Positions 23,082 to 33,569 of a stretch of 64,000 bases of DNA are shown here, piece after piece (the first letter of the stretch is position 1; every line of letters begins with the position of its first letter). Source of the DNA: Stenocarpella maydis (Eukaryota > Ascomycota > Sordariomycetes > Diaporthales > Diaporthaceae). The translations under genes and the position numbers were made by a program. The notes under the pieces are model-generated. The model ran no database searches. It had not been told where the DNA came from and saw nothing but the letters and a program-made list of their open reading frames with translations. The stretch spans positions 1 through 64,000 of the forward strand of contig NQMI01000020.1 of the NCBI GenBank assembly GCA_002270565.1, read 5' to 3'.

Positions 23082-24966
23082 ATGTCTGGACCTTCGTCTC
23101 GCCTCCGCACCATCCTGGGGCACGTCCTCCCCCAGTCCTCAACCTCATCCTCCAAGACGGGGGAAACATGGCAACACAACCATCACATACACACTCTCTC
23201 GCCGACCTTCTTCCTCCCACGGGCCGCATCCATCGAGCCCCAGGCTGAGGCCATAGTCCACATCACCGCAAACGGCTCCGTCCTCCGTCGCACCTATCAG
23301 GAGTTCGCGGACCGGGCCAGGGGGCTGGCTTATTACATCAAAACCCATGGCTACAAGCGGGTCGGCATATTGGCGCCCAACACGCCTGCCTTTCTGGAGT
23401 CTATCTACGGCATTGTCGCTGGGGGGGCTGTCATCGTGCCTGTGAACTACCGGCTCAAGGAGGATGATATAAGCTATATTTTCGAGTTCTCCGAGGTTGA
23501 TGCCATCATCGTTGACTGGGAATTCGAGGGCCTTCTGGCGGCTTTCAGGAAGGCGAAACCCCAAGTGAGGATCATCGTCGACACGGACACGGACGCTACT
23601 GAAGGGGAGCTCTGTGGTCCCTTTGATGAGGTCGTCTCGGAGGGTCTGACACATGACAGGCAAAATGGTAGCAAGGGTTGGGATGGCCTCTACATCTCGG
23701 CCGAGGACGAGGATGAGATGCTAGCCATTCCGTTCACGTCTGGGACGACATCGCGGCCCAAGGGCGTCGTCTACTCTCATCGTGGTGCGTACCCCTGCCC
23801 GCTATCGAGGTCAGTAGAAGCCGAACGTGGTGGAACCTGCAAGTTAACAGCACTGCGCAGGTTCATACCTAGCAGCCATGGGAAACATAATAGAGTCAGG
23901 CCTCAACCCCCCCGGCGGTCGATGCAAATACCTTTGGACGCTGCCACTGTGAGTACCGCCCGTGCCACCGCAACAGACGATCGCGCCGAGTTACTCAACG
24001 ACATTTCTCAGATTCCATGCCATGGGCTGGACATTTCCATGGTCGGTGGTGGCCGTACGCGGCACCAACATCTGCCTCCGCAAGATTGACTATCCTCTGT
24101 TGTGGCGGCTGCTCAAGTCCGAGGGCGTAACGCACTTCAACGCCGCACCGACGGTCAACACCCTGCTGTGCGCAGACCCCAACGCCGCGCCGCTCGACCG
24201 CCCCTGCCAGGTCACGGTGGCCGCATCGCCTCCCTCGGGTCATCTGTTCGAGCAAATGACCAACCTGAATCTGCACCCGGTTCACGTGTACGGCATGACG
24301 GAGACGTACGGGCCGATAACCAAGGGTTACATCATGCCCGAGTGGGACGCCCTGGACCCCAAGGACAAATACCAGCTCATGGCGCGGCAGGGCCACGGGT
24401 TCGTGGCGAGCCTGCCGGTCAGGGTGGTCAGGACGGACCAGCCGGAGGGTTCGCTGGTCGACGTTGCCAGGGACGGCAAGGAGATTGGCGAGATCGTCTT
24501 CTTCGGCAACATCTGCTCGAGGGGCTACTACAAGGACCCCGAGGCGACCAAGAAGCTGTTCGCGGGCGGCGGGCTGCACTCGGGAGACCTGGCCGTGCAG
24601 CACCCGGATGGTGCTATCCAGATCCTGGACAGGGCCAAGGACATCATCATCTCGGGAGGCGAGAATATCTCGTCGGTAGCGCTTGAGACCATGTTGGTCA
24701 AGCACCCCGACCTCCTCGAGGCGGGCGTGGTGGCGGTCGCGGACTCGCACTGGGGGGAGAGGCCGAAGGCTTACGTGACGGTGAGGCCAGGCAAGAATGT
24801 GGAAGGCAAGGACGTTGTCGACTGGGCCAAGCACCAGAGCCAAATCTCGAAATTTATGGTCCCCAGGGAGGTGGAGATCGTGTCGGAGCTTCCCAAGACG
24901 TCGACGGGGAAGATCAAGAAGAATGTCCTCCGGGAGTGGGCGAAGCACGGTCAGCACAAGGAGTGA
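23082..24966 (+). CDS. AMP-dependent acyl-CoA synthetase (ANL superfamily)
   Basis: This enzyme activates a carboxylic acid to an acyl-adenylate and then to the CoA thioester. Three exons, 23082-23784, 23861-23948 and 24012-24966, give 581 aa, with introns of 76 and 63 bp. The P-loop-like motif FTSGTTSRPKGVVYSHRG ends exon 1. YGMTETYGP, SGDLAVQHPDG, DRAKDIIISGGENIS and the catalytic Lys motif KTSTGKIKK follow in order. The overall pattern resembles fungal and plant acyl-activating enzymes for short- or medium-chain acids. The N-terminal ~35 residues are Ser/Thr-rich with few acidic residues and could be a targeting peptide. The C-terminus ends HKE, so there is no PTS1 peroxisomal signal. The substrate cannot be told from sequence. 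Confidence 0.93.
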
Positions 24967-25960
24967 GCCAGGAGTTCCCTGCGGGTACAGCCATCAGCCG
25001 CTCGTCCGGTATCAGACGGCATGGGCGGACAGACCGCTATGACTCTCCACGGGTTGCGTATCCGACGTTAGCAACAAAGCTCGAGCTTGTTCCAAGTCGT
25101 GCCAGATGCCGCCCAGGCAATTCGAACACGTGCGAGTAAATCTTGCTTAGCGACAAAATGCAGGGTAATTGTGCTTTTCGAGGAATTCACGGCACTGGTA
25201 GAAAGTGGCCTTCTTGGTTTTCTGGTAGAAGGGGGATAGTGCCCAGCAGAAGCGTGGGATGGCACCTGGGATGCATGACATGGCTCCCTTAGGCACCTCG
25301 ATACAGTTGAATATGTGTATCTACACATTCCCCCGTACACTACTCCGTCCTGGCCATTGCCCCGCCCTGATGTGGATAATGGATGATGGCCGGATTGATC
25401 TCGCCTGACGGTGCACCCCGCGTCCCATCGCAGGCTTAAACTACCAATTGATGTCCCCTCGGAACGGCCCACAGTAGAGGACGGACTGAGCCGATCAAGA
25501 ACAGCTACCCGGATCTATCGCACCCTCGAGGCAAGTAATAATTATATGCCCAAATAACAGAGAATAGCAGCTTGTCTTGAAAAAAGTGGCGGTCTGCGGC
25601 TCTGAAGATAGATAGACCAACAGATCCAGATCGCAAGGTGGAGTGGCAATCAAAAGCAATGGGTCCCTCAGCTGCTGTGCATTAGTCCCAGATCGATCTG
25701 CATGCACAACTGCAGCTCGCCAAGTCCGAGCAGGGGTCCTCGTGCTGTCCTCGAGTCTTTGACATCATTGCCGGACTCGTAGCTTGGTCTTTCCTGGAAT
25801 GGGCGCGGGTGGGTTCGTGGCATCACTCGCTCATGGGCCCTAACCGAATCCTCTACCTGGCATTTGAGTTGCTCTCACGATGTAATACGGGGAGAAGAAG
25901 AGGGCGAGGTGTGAGAGCGAAACCATCACCAGAGATCAAAAACATTTATCTAGTTGAGCA
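24967..25960. other. intergenic region, photolyase promoter
   Basis: About 1 kb lies between two co-oriented genes. No coding sequence is supported. Confidence 0.5.
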
Positions 25961-28078
25961 TGGGGAAATCAGCCAGGGTCATCTATTGTGAGTCCCCTGC
26001 ATGTGACATCCCGAACCGCAGGATAGGGCTCACTGATCTGCAGGGTTCAGGACAGACCTACGTCTCCACGACTCGCCAGCACTCAAGGCAGCCCTGGACC
26101 TCAACCCAGAGTGCCTCTGGCCCATCTTTACGTGGGACCCTCACTATGTCTACCGCGCCAAGGGAGGTACCAACAGATGGCAGTTCCTCCTGGACTGCCA
26201 GAACGACCTGTCCGCGTCCATCACCAGGCTGAACAAGAAGTCCAAGCTCTTTGTCCTGCGCGAGGGGCCGCAGACGCTGTTCCCCAAGCTCTTCAAGGCA
26301 TGGAATGTGACGCATTTGGTCTTTGAGAAGGACACCGACGCCTACGCCCGCGACCGTGATGAAGCTGTCACCAATGCAGCCAATGATGCCGGCGTCAAGG
26401 TCATCTCCAAGTCGGGCCGCACGCTATGGGACAGCGACGACGTCGTCAAGGCCAACGGCGGGAAGCCCACAATGTCCGCAACCCAGCTCAGGGCCGCGGG
26501 CGACAAATGCGGCAAGATAGCAAAGCCCATCCCGGCGCCAGACTCGCTCCCGGACCCGGGGGATATGCCCATCGACGACCTTGCAAACGAACACGAGCAA
26601 CCCCCCTCCAACCCCGACCTCAATGCCGCCTGGCGCACCCTCAAGGACAAGGGCTACACCAAGCTGGCCGGTCCGAGGGGTGACTTCGCCGTGGAGACCA
26701 TGGCCGAGCTGGGCTTCCCCGAGGCGACGACGCCACATCGCGGGGGCGAGACGATCGCGCTCAAGATGCTGGACGACGTCATGGCTGATGCCGAGTACGC
26801 GGCCACGTTCCGCAAGCCCAACACCAGCCCCGCCGCGTTCGAGCCGCAGTCAACCACCCTGCTGAGCCCGTTCCTGCACTTCGGCTCCCTAAGCTGCCGG
26901 CTCTTTTACCACCGCGCCCAGGAGGCTGTTGACTCGTACAAGGGGGCTTCGCCGTCTCCACCCGAGAGCCTGACGGGGCAGCTGCTGTTTCGTGATAGTA
27001 AGTTGCCATGGTTTGAAAGCTGTGCTTTCTGAGAAATATCGAGGTTCGCCTTTCTTTGTGGTGAGGATAGAGACGCTTGTTCTCTATTCAGATACACTGG
27101 GATGCAAAAGGAAACGAAATGGCCACTGACACAAGCTCAGTGTACTTCGCGGCACAAGCAGCCCTGGGCCACGCAATGACACAGACAGCCTACAACCCAA
27201 TGGTTCGGTTCGTCCCCTGGCACCTCCCCTCGGTCCTCGAGGCGAGCGACAGTGCGACGGACAAGACCACCAGGGAGACCGCCGTCCCGGGCAGGTACAA
27301 GGTCGACGACTCCCAGGCGGAGGAGTGGTTCCAGCGCTGGAAGGCCGGCATGACGGGGTTCCCGTGGATCGACGCGCTGATGCGGCAGCTGCGGCACGAC
27401 GGCTGGGTGCACCACCTGGGGCGGCACTCACTGGCGTGCTTCCTGACGCGCGGGGGCTGCTACGTAGACTGGGAGCGCGGGGCTGAGGTCTTCGCGGAGC
27501 TGCTGCTCGACCACGAGCCCGCCTGCAACGGGGGGAACTGGCAGTGGCTCAGCTGCACCGCCTTCTTCGCCCAGTACTACCGCTGCTACTCGCCCGTGAG
27601 CTTCCCGCAGAGGTGGGACAAGGACGGCGCCTTCGTGAGGCGGTGGGTGCCCGAGCTCGCGGGCCTGGGCGCAAAGTATATCTATGAGCCGTGGAAGGCA
27701 CCCATCGCCGACCTGAAGAAGGCCCGGGTGAAGCTGGTTGAGTTCCCCGGAGCCGGTGGGGAGATGGCGCAGGGGACGTACCCGAAGCCAATGTTTGACT
27801 TTGCCGAGAGGCGGACTGTCTGCATCGCGAGCCTGAAGAAGGCCTACAGTGTCGGCCTGCATGGGAACGACAAGAAGGTGTTGGACGGGAGCTGGAGGGG
27901 GCTGTTCGCGGATTGCGGCGGCGACGAGGAGGTCATGGGCCTGACCGACCAGAGCGATGATGGTAGGGATACAGACAATGGTGACGCTGGCAGCGGCAAA
28001 GGCACAGGAAAGAAGGCCAATGGCAAGCGGACAAGAGGAGGTCCGATGGATAGACATGTCAAGAAGCAGAAGACGTAG
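25961..28078 (+). CDS. (6-4) photolyase / animal-type cryptochrome
   Basis: This FAD flavoprotein uses blue light to repair (6-4) photoproducts and in some fungi also signals. Three exons, 25961-25988 (28 bp), 26044-26997 and 27141-28078, give 639 aa; introns are 55 and 143 bp. The N-terminal photolyase domain starts MGKSARVIYWFRTDLRLHDSPAL, joined across the first intron at the Trp codon. The FAD domain has GQLLFRDMYFAAQAALGH, HHLGRHSLACFLTRGG and GGNWQWLSCTAFFAQYY. His419 and His423 match the two histidines needed for (6-4) repair in animal enzymes. The basic tail (GKRTRGGPMDRHVKKQKT) looks like a nuclear localisation signal. This fits the CryA/PHL1 group; the class-I CPD photolyase is a different family. 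The gene ends 210 bp from the convergent NRDE-2 gene. Confidence 0.93.
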
Positions 28079-28288
28079 CGTGCGGGACAGAAGGTGCAAT
28101 ATACGAAGACGAAGACGGCCTATTTGAATCGACGGCCTCGGCCGGGAAGCACCAGTAAATGCACACGCCGGTCTAGAGGCGTATCGATTCCCGAGTCGGG
28201 AGACCGCATTATTCATGGCAACTTGTTAAACTCTTCCCCATTTAGACGCATCAGTACTGACAGGAGCTGGACGCACAAGGTAGGTAGG

Positions 28289-31200
28289 TTATCGGCACTG
28301 ATCTTTCCTCCTTGAGGTCCTCGCCCACTCCTGGCTGAATTCCTCCAAGTCCACGTGCACCCTCAAGCCCTTGGCCGTCATCGCCGCAAACACACCCCTC
28401 AGATCAACCGAGTCCATATCATTCACAAGTGTATTAAAGGCTTCCATGGCAAGGCCCTTGGACCATGGGCACGCGCCAACAGCCTGGTAGAACGCCTCAG
28501 CCGCCTTGCCGCCCCTGAGCTTCTTCTTGTGTTGCTGGCAGAAGCGGACGTAGGTCCGCCACAGGCCAACGCTGCCTCTGCAGCTGTCGCTACCCAGGGC
28601 GGCCTCAAACGCCGCGCGCGCCGAGTGGACAGTCCCCACGTCCAGCTCGTGGAGTATGGCGAACACCCTACTGCTCATGCGGTCGTGCGGCTCCTTCAGC
28701 ACGAGAGTCCGCAGCGCCTCGCGCACCGGGTCGTTGAGGAGGAGGCTGGTGTCGGCCCAGGCGAAGAGGTTCAAGAAGATGGTGTTGGACGGGAAGAGCT
28801 GGAGAAACGAGTACAGCTGGTCTCTCACGAAGGGCGGGCGGAATGGGCCCCTGCCAGCGTGGACATAGAGCAGGTGTGCTGCGAACTGTAGGAGCCGCTC
28901 GAGGTCGGATGAGGAACCCTGGCCGCGGGACACGACGTCGGAAGTGAAGGCACGGATGCTGCTGATCGCTGCCGAGATACTGCCTTGTTGTGATGAAATT
29001 GGTTCTGATGAGGCGTCGGTGGAGAGATACTCAAATAGACAGAGTGCCTGAGCGAACTCTGACGCTTGACCGAGGTCGCCGGAGGAGAGCAAAAAGTCTC
29101 TGTGTGAAGATAGTACTTGCCGCGTCTTCAGAAGTTGGCTCGGGGATATGGTGTCCCGGGAGTCAAACAACCGATCAACCATGCTCTGATCGCTTCGATC
29201 TTCAGCCGACAACACGCACAACGCCAGAGCCGTGTGCTTGTTCCCATTCTCGAGCTCCAGCCAGGCCAAGGTGTTCCACAAGAGATGCTTCTGTGACAAG
29301 TCTTGACTCGTTACAGACAACAAAACCTTCCTCGCTGCCTCTTGATTTCCCTGCCGCCACTCTGCAATCGCGTATGCATTGTACAGACGAGTCTCGGATG
29401 GGTATCGCTTCAATAACGCTTTTGCCGCCTTCTTGACAGTGGCTGGATCCTTCTTCCACGTTAAGGCCAGGTTATACTCCCCGACAGAGTCAAAATCGAA
29501 ATGCAAAGGTAATTGTGTTGTGACCCTCAGAACCAAGTCAAGCTCCGGCGATGGTGTGTGTCCGACATAGCTAAACCAGCTGTTTCCTGAGAAGAGGACA
29601 TCCGCGGACATGGCCATCTGCTGGCTCGGGTGTATGAAGCTGGGCTCTTTCGTTCTTATCTCACCAGCACCATGGTGATTCTCAGAGATCGATGCCTCCA
29701 TTGAAAACACGCTGCCATGTATGAATGGGTCGCGGGAAGCTTCTTGGATCATATCGCTGGGTGCTGGCGACGCGGGTGGGCATTGGTTGAAGAGCAGGAA
29801 AGCATCGAGCAGCGGATCCTTCATGAATGTGAGAGTGGATGACGGAAGGTAGAATATTAGTGGCTTTAGATCAGAGAACATGACCACGCGAAACGGGTCA
29901 TCTTCTGTCCCTTCATCCAGGGTTCGAGCAGGAAGTCCGGAAATCGCGCCCCGGTGCGTTTCTAAAGCAGCCCAAGCTTTGTAGACGTCCCTCGTTGTGG
30001 ATGGTGCAGATGGCGGATCGGGTTTGGACTCCGGCAAGTCAGCCATTTCCTCTGCTTCCACGAAATGCATCCATCCCTTGGCACCATCCTCGCCGATCCG
30101 AGGCACTTCGCTTTCCCAGAAGTCGCCGAACGACGAGATCAAATCATTGGGTTCTAGATCTGACGCATCCCGAGGTCGAGCAAACGTGAGCTCCAGAACA
30201 GCCTGCCACGCGGCAACAGCTAGTTCGGAGTAGCCAGCGTCGTGAATAAATCGCGTGGTCCTCAGCAAGACATAGACGAGCTCGTTACAGATATCAGGTA
30301 ACGAGAGGGTCTTCGTGGTGCTCGTTTCTGCGTCAGCCAGACGTTGCCTCAGTAGCTGTAGACGTTCAAAAAGTTGCTTCTTTAGTTCATCGTAGGTGAA
30401 GGTGGTCACGTTGGACAGCCTGTGATCCAGGTGGGCCTTCCATAAGGCAAAGCTGTCGTCTTCACGAACGACCTCGGACCAGCGCCGTGTCAGTGTCTTG
30501 ACGCTCCATACTCTAGTGCCTTCACGCATTAGTCTTAGGAGTAGTCTTTCGCGAGCCTGCTTGTCGGGAGCATGGGGTAAGGCCTTTTCTAGAAGAGAAA
30601 CCCGAATTCTCGCCAGACCTTTGGCTTCGTCATCGCTCCTCTCCTGGCGAGTATGCTCATCCAGACGGAGCAGTGACTCTTGCAGATCGACAAGACCCAG
30701 CCAGGCGTCTACGTCCTCAGGATGGTCCTTGACCCGTCGAGATAAGTCGACAGACCTTTGCCTTGCAGGATCAGAGAGGTCAACTGCTGGTTCGGCCTCG
30801 GAATCGGAGGTACCAGCAGACTCTAGATCGCTATCAACAAAGTCACGGGCCTTTGCCTTGCCTTGGATCGAGCGATAATTAGGCCCCTCGTCACCAGAGT
30901 CTTCTTCAGCCGTGGCAGCACCGGATCTCTTCCGTTTGCGAGAGTCTGACATGGGTATGTAATCATACCAGTCTTGATTGAGATCTGTCTGGTCTTGACC
31001 CGGTGTCGAGCGCAGCCTGAAGACCTGCACCTTCTTCCGGGAGGCGCTGGCTAAGATGTTCCTATCGCGAAAGGCGGATGGGCCGTCACCCAGCTTGCCT
31101 CCGAGGCTGAAAACCTGCCTTGAACCATCGTAGATGAGGCGAAGCCGACCTGTTGCTCCCATGACACTGCCTGCACCATAGCGGCGGTAGCTTGGAACTT

Positions 31201-31651
31201 TGGACCGTTCGTTCGACCCATATCTCACAATGAGGGAATCACCTCGTTTGTCCGCGACGAACAGGGGCTCTTCCTTGGGAGCCGTTTTTACTGAAGGTGA
31301 AGCTGGAGCTGGAGCTGGAGCTGGAGCTGGCGGTCTCTCCACACTGCGAGAACGGTGGCGCCCATGATGGCGATGACGATGGTGGGAGGCTGACTTGGTC
31401 CGATGCTGGTCATGGCTCTTGTGGCCACGCCCATCTTTGCCGGAATCCCTGTCACGAGCCTTTGCGGTATCAGAGGTAGACGGCTTTGATGGGTCCAAGG
31501 AGGCCTGCTTGAAGGAGGAAAACTTGGGCACACGCCGGGCCTTCTCAGAAACGATGGCCTCGTTTGATGCGACAGGCTCAGAAGAGGCCGGTGGTTCCCG
31601 AGGCTTGGGCTTGAAGGAGGCGAACTTTGGGGCGGGTGGCCTATTGTCCAT
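28289..31651 (-). CDS. nrl1: NRDE-2/Nrl1 family nuclear RNA-surveillance protein
   Basis: NRDE-2 (Nrl1 in fission yeast) binds the Mtr4/Mtl1 helicase and acts in nuclear RNA silencing, splicing quality control and R-loop limitation. The gene is one uninterrupted frame of 1120 aa. The N-terminus starts MDNRPPAPKFASFKPKPREP and carries two K-F-(A/S)-S-F-K motifs, a His/Arg/Ser-rich stretch and an Ala-Pro repeat. The NRDE-2 region begins after about residue 270, with RSVDLSRRVKDHPEDVDAWL, and continues as HAT/TPR-like helical repeats to the C-terminus. LRLMREGTRVW and FARPRDASDLE are in that region. Met1 is the only plausible start. It is convergent with the photolyase gene (28079-28288 between them) and divergent from the CLC gene. 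Confidence 0.93.
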   Translation of the reverse strand: MDNRPPAPKFASFKPKPREPPASSEPVASNEAIVSEKARRVPKFSSFKQASLDPSKPSTSDTAKARDRDSGKDGRGHKSHDQHRTKSASHHRHRHHGRHRSRSVERPPAPAPAPAPASPSVKTAPKEEPLFVADKRGDSLIVRYGSNERSKVPSYRRYGAGSVMGATGRLRLIYDGSRQVFSLGGKLGDGPSAFRDRNILASASRKKVQVFRLRSTPGQDQTDLNQDWYDYIPMSDSRKRKRSGAATAEEDSGDEGPNYRSIQGKAKARDFVDSDLESAGTSDSEAEPAVDLSDPARQRSVDLSRRVKDHPEDVDAWLGLVDLQESLLRLDEHTRQERSDDEAKGLARIRVSLLEKALPHAPDKQARERLLLRLMREGTRVWSVKTLTRRWSEVVREDDSFALWKAHLDHRLSNVTTFTYDELKKQLFERLQLLRQRLADAETSTTKTLSLPDICNELVYVLLRTTRFIHDAGYSELAVAAWQAVLELTFARPRDASDLEPNDLISSFGDFWESEVPRIGEDGAKGWMHFVEAEEMADLPESKPDPPSAPSTTRDVYKAWAALETHRGAISGLPARTLDEGTEDDPFRVVMFSDLKPLIFYLPSSTLTFMKDPLLDAFLLFNQCPPASPAPSDMIQEASRDPFIHGSVFSMEASISENHHGAGEIRTKEPSFIHPSQQMAMSADVLFSGNSWFSYVGHTPSPELDLVLRVTTQLPLHFDFDSVGEYNLALTWKKDPATVKKAAKALLKRYPSETRLYNAYAIAEWRQGNQEAARKVLLSVTSQDLSQKHLLWNTLAWLELENGNKHTALALCVLSAEDRSDQSMVDRLFDSRDTISPSQLLKTRQVLSSHRDFLLSSGDLGQASEFAQALCLFEYLSTDASSEPISSQQGSISAAISSIRAFTSDVVSRGQGSSSDLERLLQFAAHLLYVHAGRGPFRPPFVRDQLYSFLQLFPSNTIFLNLFAWADTSLLLNDPVREALRTLVLKEPHDRMSSRVFAILHELDVGTVHSARAAFEAALGSDSCRGSVGLWRTYVRFCQQHKKKLRGGKAAEAFYQAVGACPWSKGLAMEAFNTLVNDMDSVDLRGVFAAMTAKGLRVHVDLEEFSQEWARTSRRKDQCR
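31297..31330 (-). repeat. (GGAGCT)n repeat encoding Ala-Pro in the NRDE-2 protein
   Basis: About five and a half hexamer units give alternating Pro-Ala residues in the disordered N-terminus of the NRDE-2 protein. Confidence 0.85.
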
Positions 31652-32031
31652 GATGGGCCCTGGATAGCCTCATGAGGAGCCCACAGGCGATCCCAGAGAT
31701 GGGTTCCACCGTTGCAGGGCCTAAGCGGTGTAGCTGAATATCGCTCAAGCCTCGCCACGAGCTCGTGGACCGGGCCAAGTGCTGTGCAGAGATGCTAGGA
31801 CATGTCGGGATAGAGGTCAGCGGTTCCAGCTCCGGGTAAGCTGATGTGCTGTTATGGCGTGGCTACTGTCTGGTGATTTCGAGGCTGAGGTGACGCAATA
31901 CATCTGGAAGGGGCAAGGGAAAAAAGTGCACACTGGCGTTGCGGGGCTGCTGGCCACAGAAGGATCCGAGATGCTGACCGCACTTTGAAGTTGACTGACT
32001 GGAATGGAAGTCCGGATGCGGATTACTGTGT

Positions 32032-32053
32032 AACCCCCCCCCCCGGGGGGGTT
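32032..32053. repeat. C11G7 homopolymer palindrome
   Basis: AA, eleven C, seven G and TT in a row form a short perfect inverted repeat able to fold back. Confidence 0.9.
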
Positions 32054-32745
32054 CCCCCACTTTTCTCCCAGTACCAAGCTAGGGTTAAGATAACCCTGGC
32101 CTACTGTTGGAGCAATGCAGGGTGGGGATCTTCGGAGATCTGCCTCTACGTACATCGCTAGTGAAGGTACTTCAGTATGTATACCATCTACCGCGATTAT
32201 CGCCCGAACACGTCGTGCCCGAGTCCCATCGAGACGCGCCACAAGCGGGCCTTGTCGCCTTGTCGGCGCTCTTCGCAGGGATATCAAATGATTGCCGGGA
32301 GTTCGCGGCAGTAAAACTCACCCAGGCAAGAGAGGAGGCATTGATATGAATCATTAGACTGCGGGGGATTGTGAAGTCTGTAACTGTGTTTATAAGTCTG
32401 GGAGAAGATACTTACCCGCATGCGCAGGTACTGTACCTTGCGGAAGAATATCCCACTGGAGACAGAGAATTGTCCTTTAGGAGAATACGGAGTAAAGGGA
32501 AGATAAGGTTTGTACTCGCTGGGTCGACGGTGCTACCTGTCTTTCTTAATGAGCTGTGCTACAGCGGGATGGAACCAAGTGACCAGATGACAGTTTCTGG
32601 TGGAGGTGGCAAAGCTGCCCCAGGCCAGCAGCTCGTGTACACAGCCCTCGCCCAATCACCAGGGCAGAGGGGGTCCTCAGAGGGGCCGGCAGGATCCAGG
32701 TATGATGCAATTCTCGGGCCCCTCGTGCCCCCAAAATAAAGTCAC

Positions 32746-32825
32746 AATGCATCCACATGCATCCATCCACATGCATCCGTCCACCCACCCATCCAGCCTT
32801 CCATCCATCCATGCATCCATCCGCC
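32746..32825. repeat. CATC/CATG tetranucleotide-rich tract
   Basis: Imperfect units of CATC, CATG and CACC are repeated over about 80 bp. Confidence 0.8.
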
Positions 32826-33569
32826 TGGCAGGCTGGCAGCAGTACACTATGTACCTGCTCTGCCTGCAACGCTTGTGACCTGGACCCTGTCAGGGTGTCC
32901 TGTCCGTCCAACTATTGCGCACAACCTGTCGCAGATTAGGCTCGTCGGTGCACCCAGACCCGACAGGCAAGCAAGACTTCTGACTCGACCTCATGTTTTA
33001 CCTTACCGCCCATGTTGCTGCCACCTCTGGATATACCAACAGTGCTTACATATTCTTGAAACTTCCTCCTCTCTACCTGACCGCATGCCCAGCCCAGCTC
33101 CGTGCCACGCGGGTCCCCCAATATAGGTATAGGGTAGATATATTGTATCCCGCTCCCCCGTTTTGAAACGACGCCGCCATTGTGGCTGGATGATCATGGC
33201 CTGCACTTGAACGGGCACCCAAACTCCAAGCCGCGCGAGCCTTGGACCTCCTTGTCTCTCCCGGTCGCAAAGAGTGGGCCCTCGTCACCTCTTCCCACCT
33301 TCGTCCTATCGCCCATCTTGGCTCTCTTATTGCCGGCTTCTTGACCTTTCTCTCTCCTATCCTACCTGCTCAAGAACCTTCCATCGTGAACCATTGCATT
33401 GACCCACCCGTCGAACACCCAACGAACCACCATCCCACTGCGCGCCATGCCGGCTCTGTGATGCACATGTGCAGGGAACTCGCTACTCGGAGACATCGAC
33501 ATCCAAGGTCTAGCTAGCTACTACTAGCAGTATACCAGAGGGCATAGTCTCCCCGACGCAAAGCCCAAC

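Larger units (their letters stand above)
31652..33569. other. divergent intergenic region
   Basis: About 1.9 kb lies between the NRDE-2 (-) and CLC (+) genes. It holds a C11G7 run (32034-32051) and a CATC-type repeat cluster (32746-32825). No gene is supported. Confidence 0.5.

Noticed and set aside
18000..25000. Secondary-metabolite cluster idea (DUF1772, acyl-CoA synthetase, GFA protein together)
   Set aside because: No polyketide synthase, NRPS, terpene cyclase or cluster regulator is present, and the DUF1772 gene is broken.
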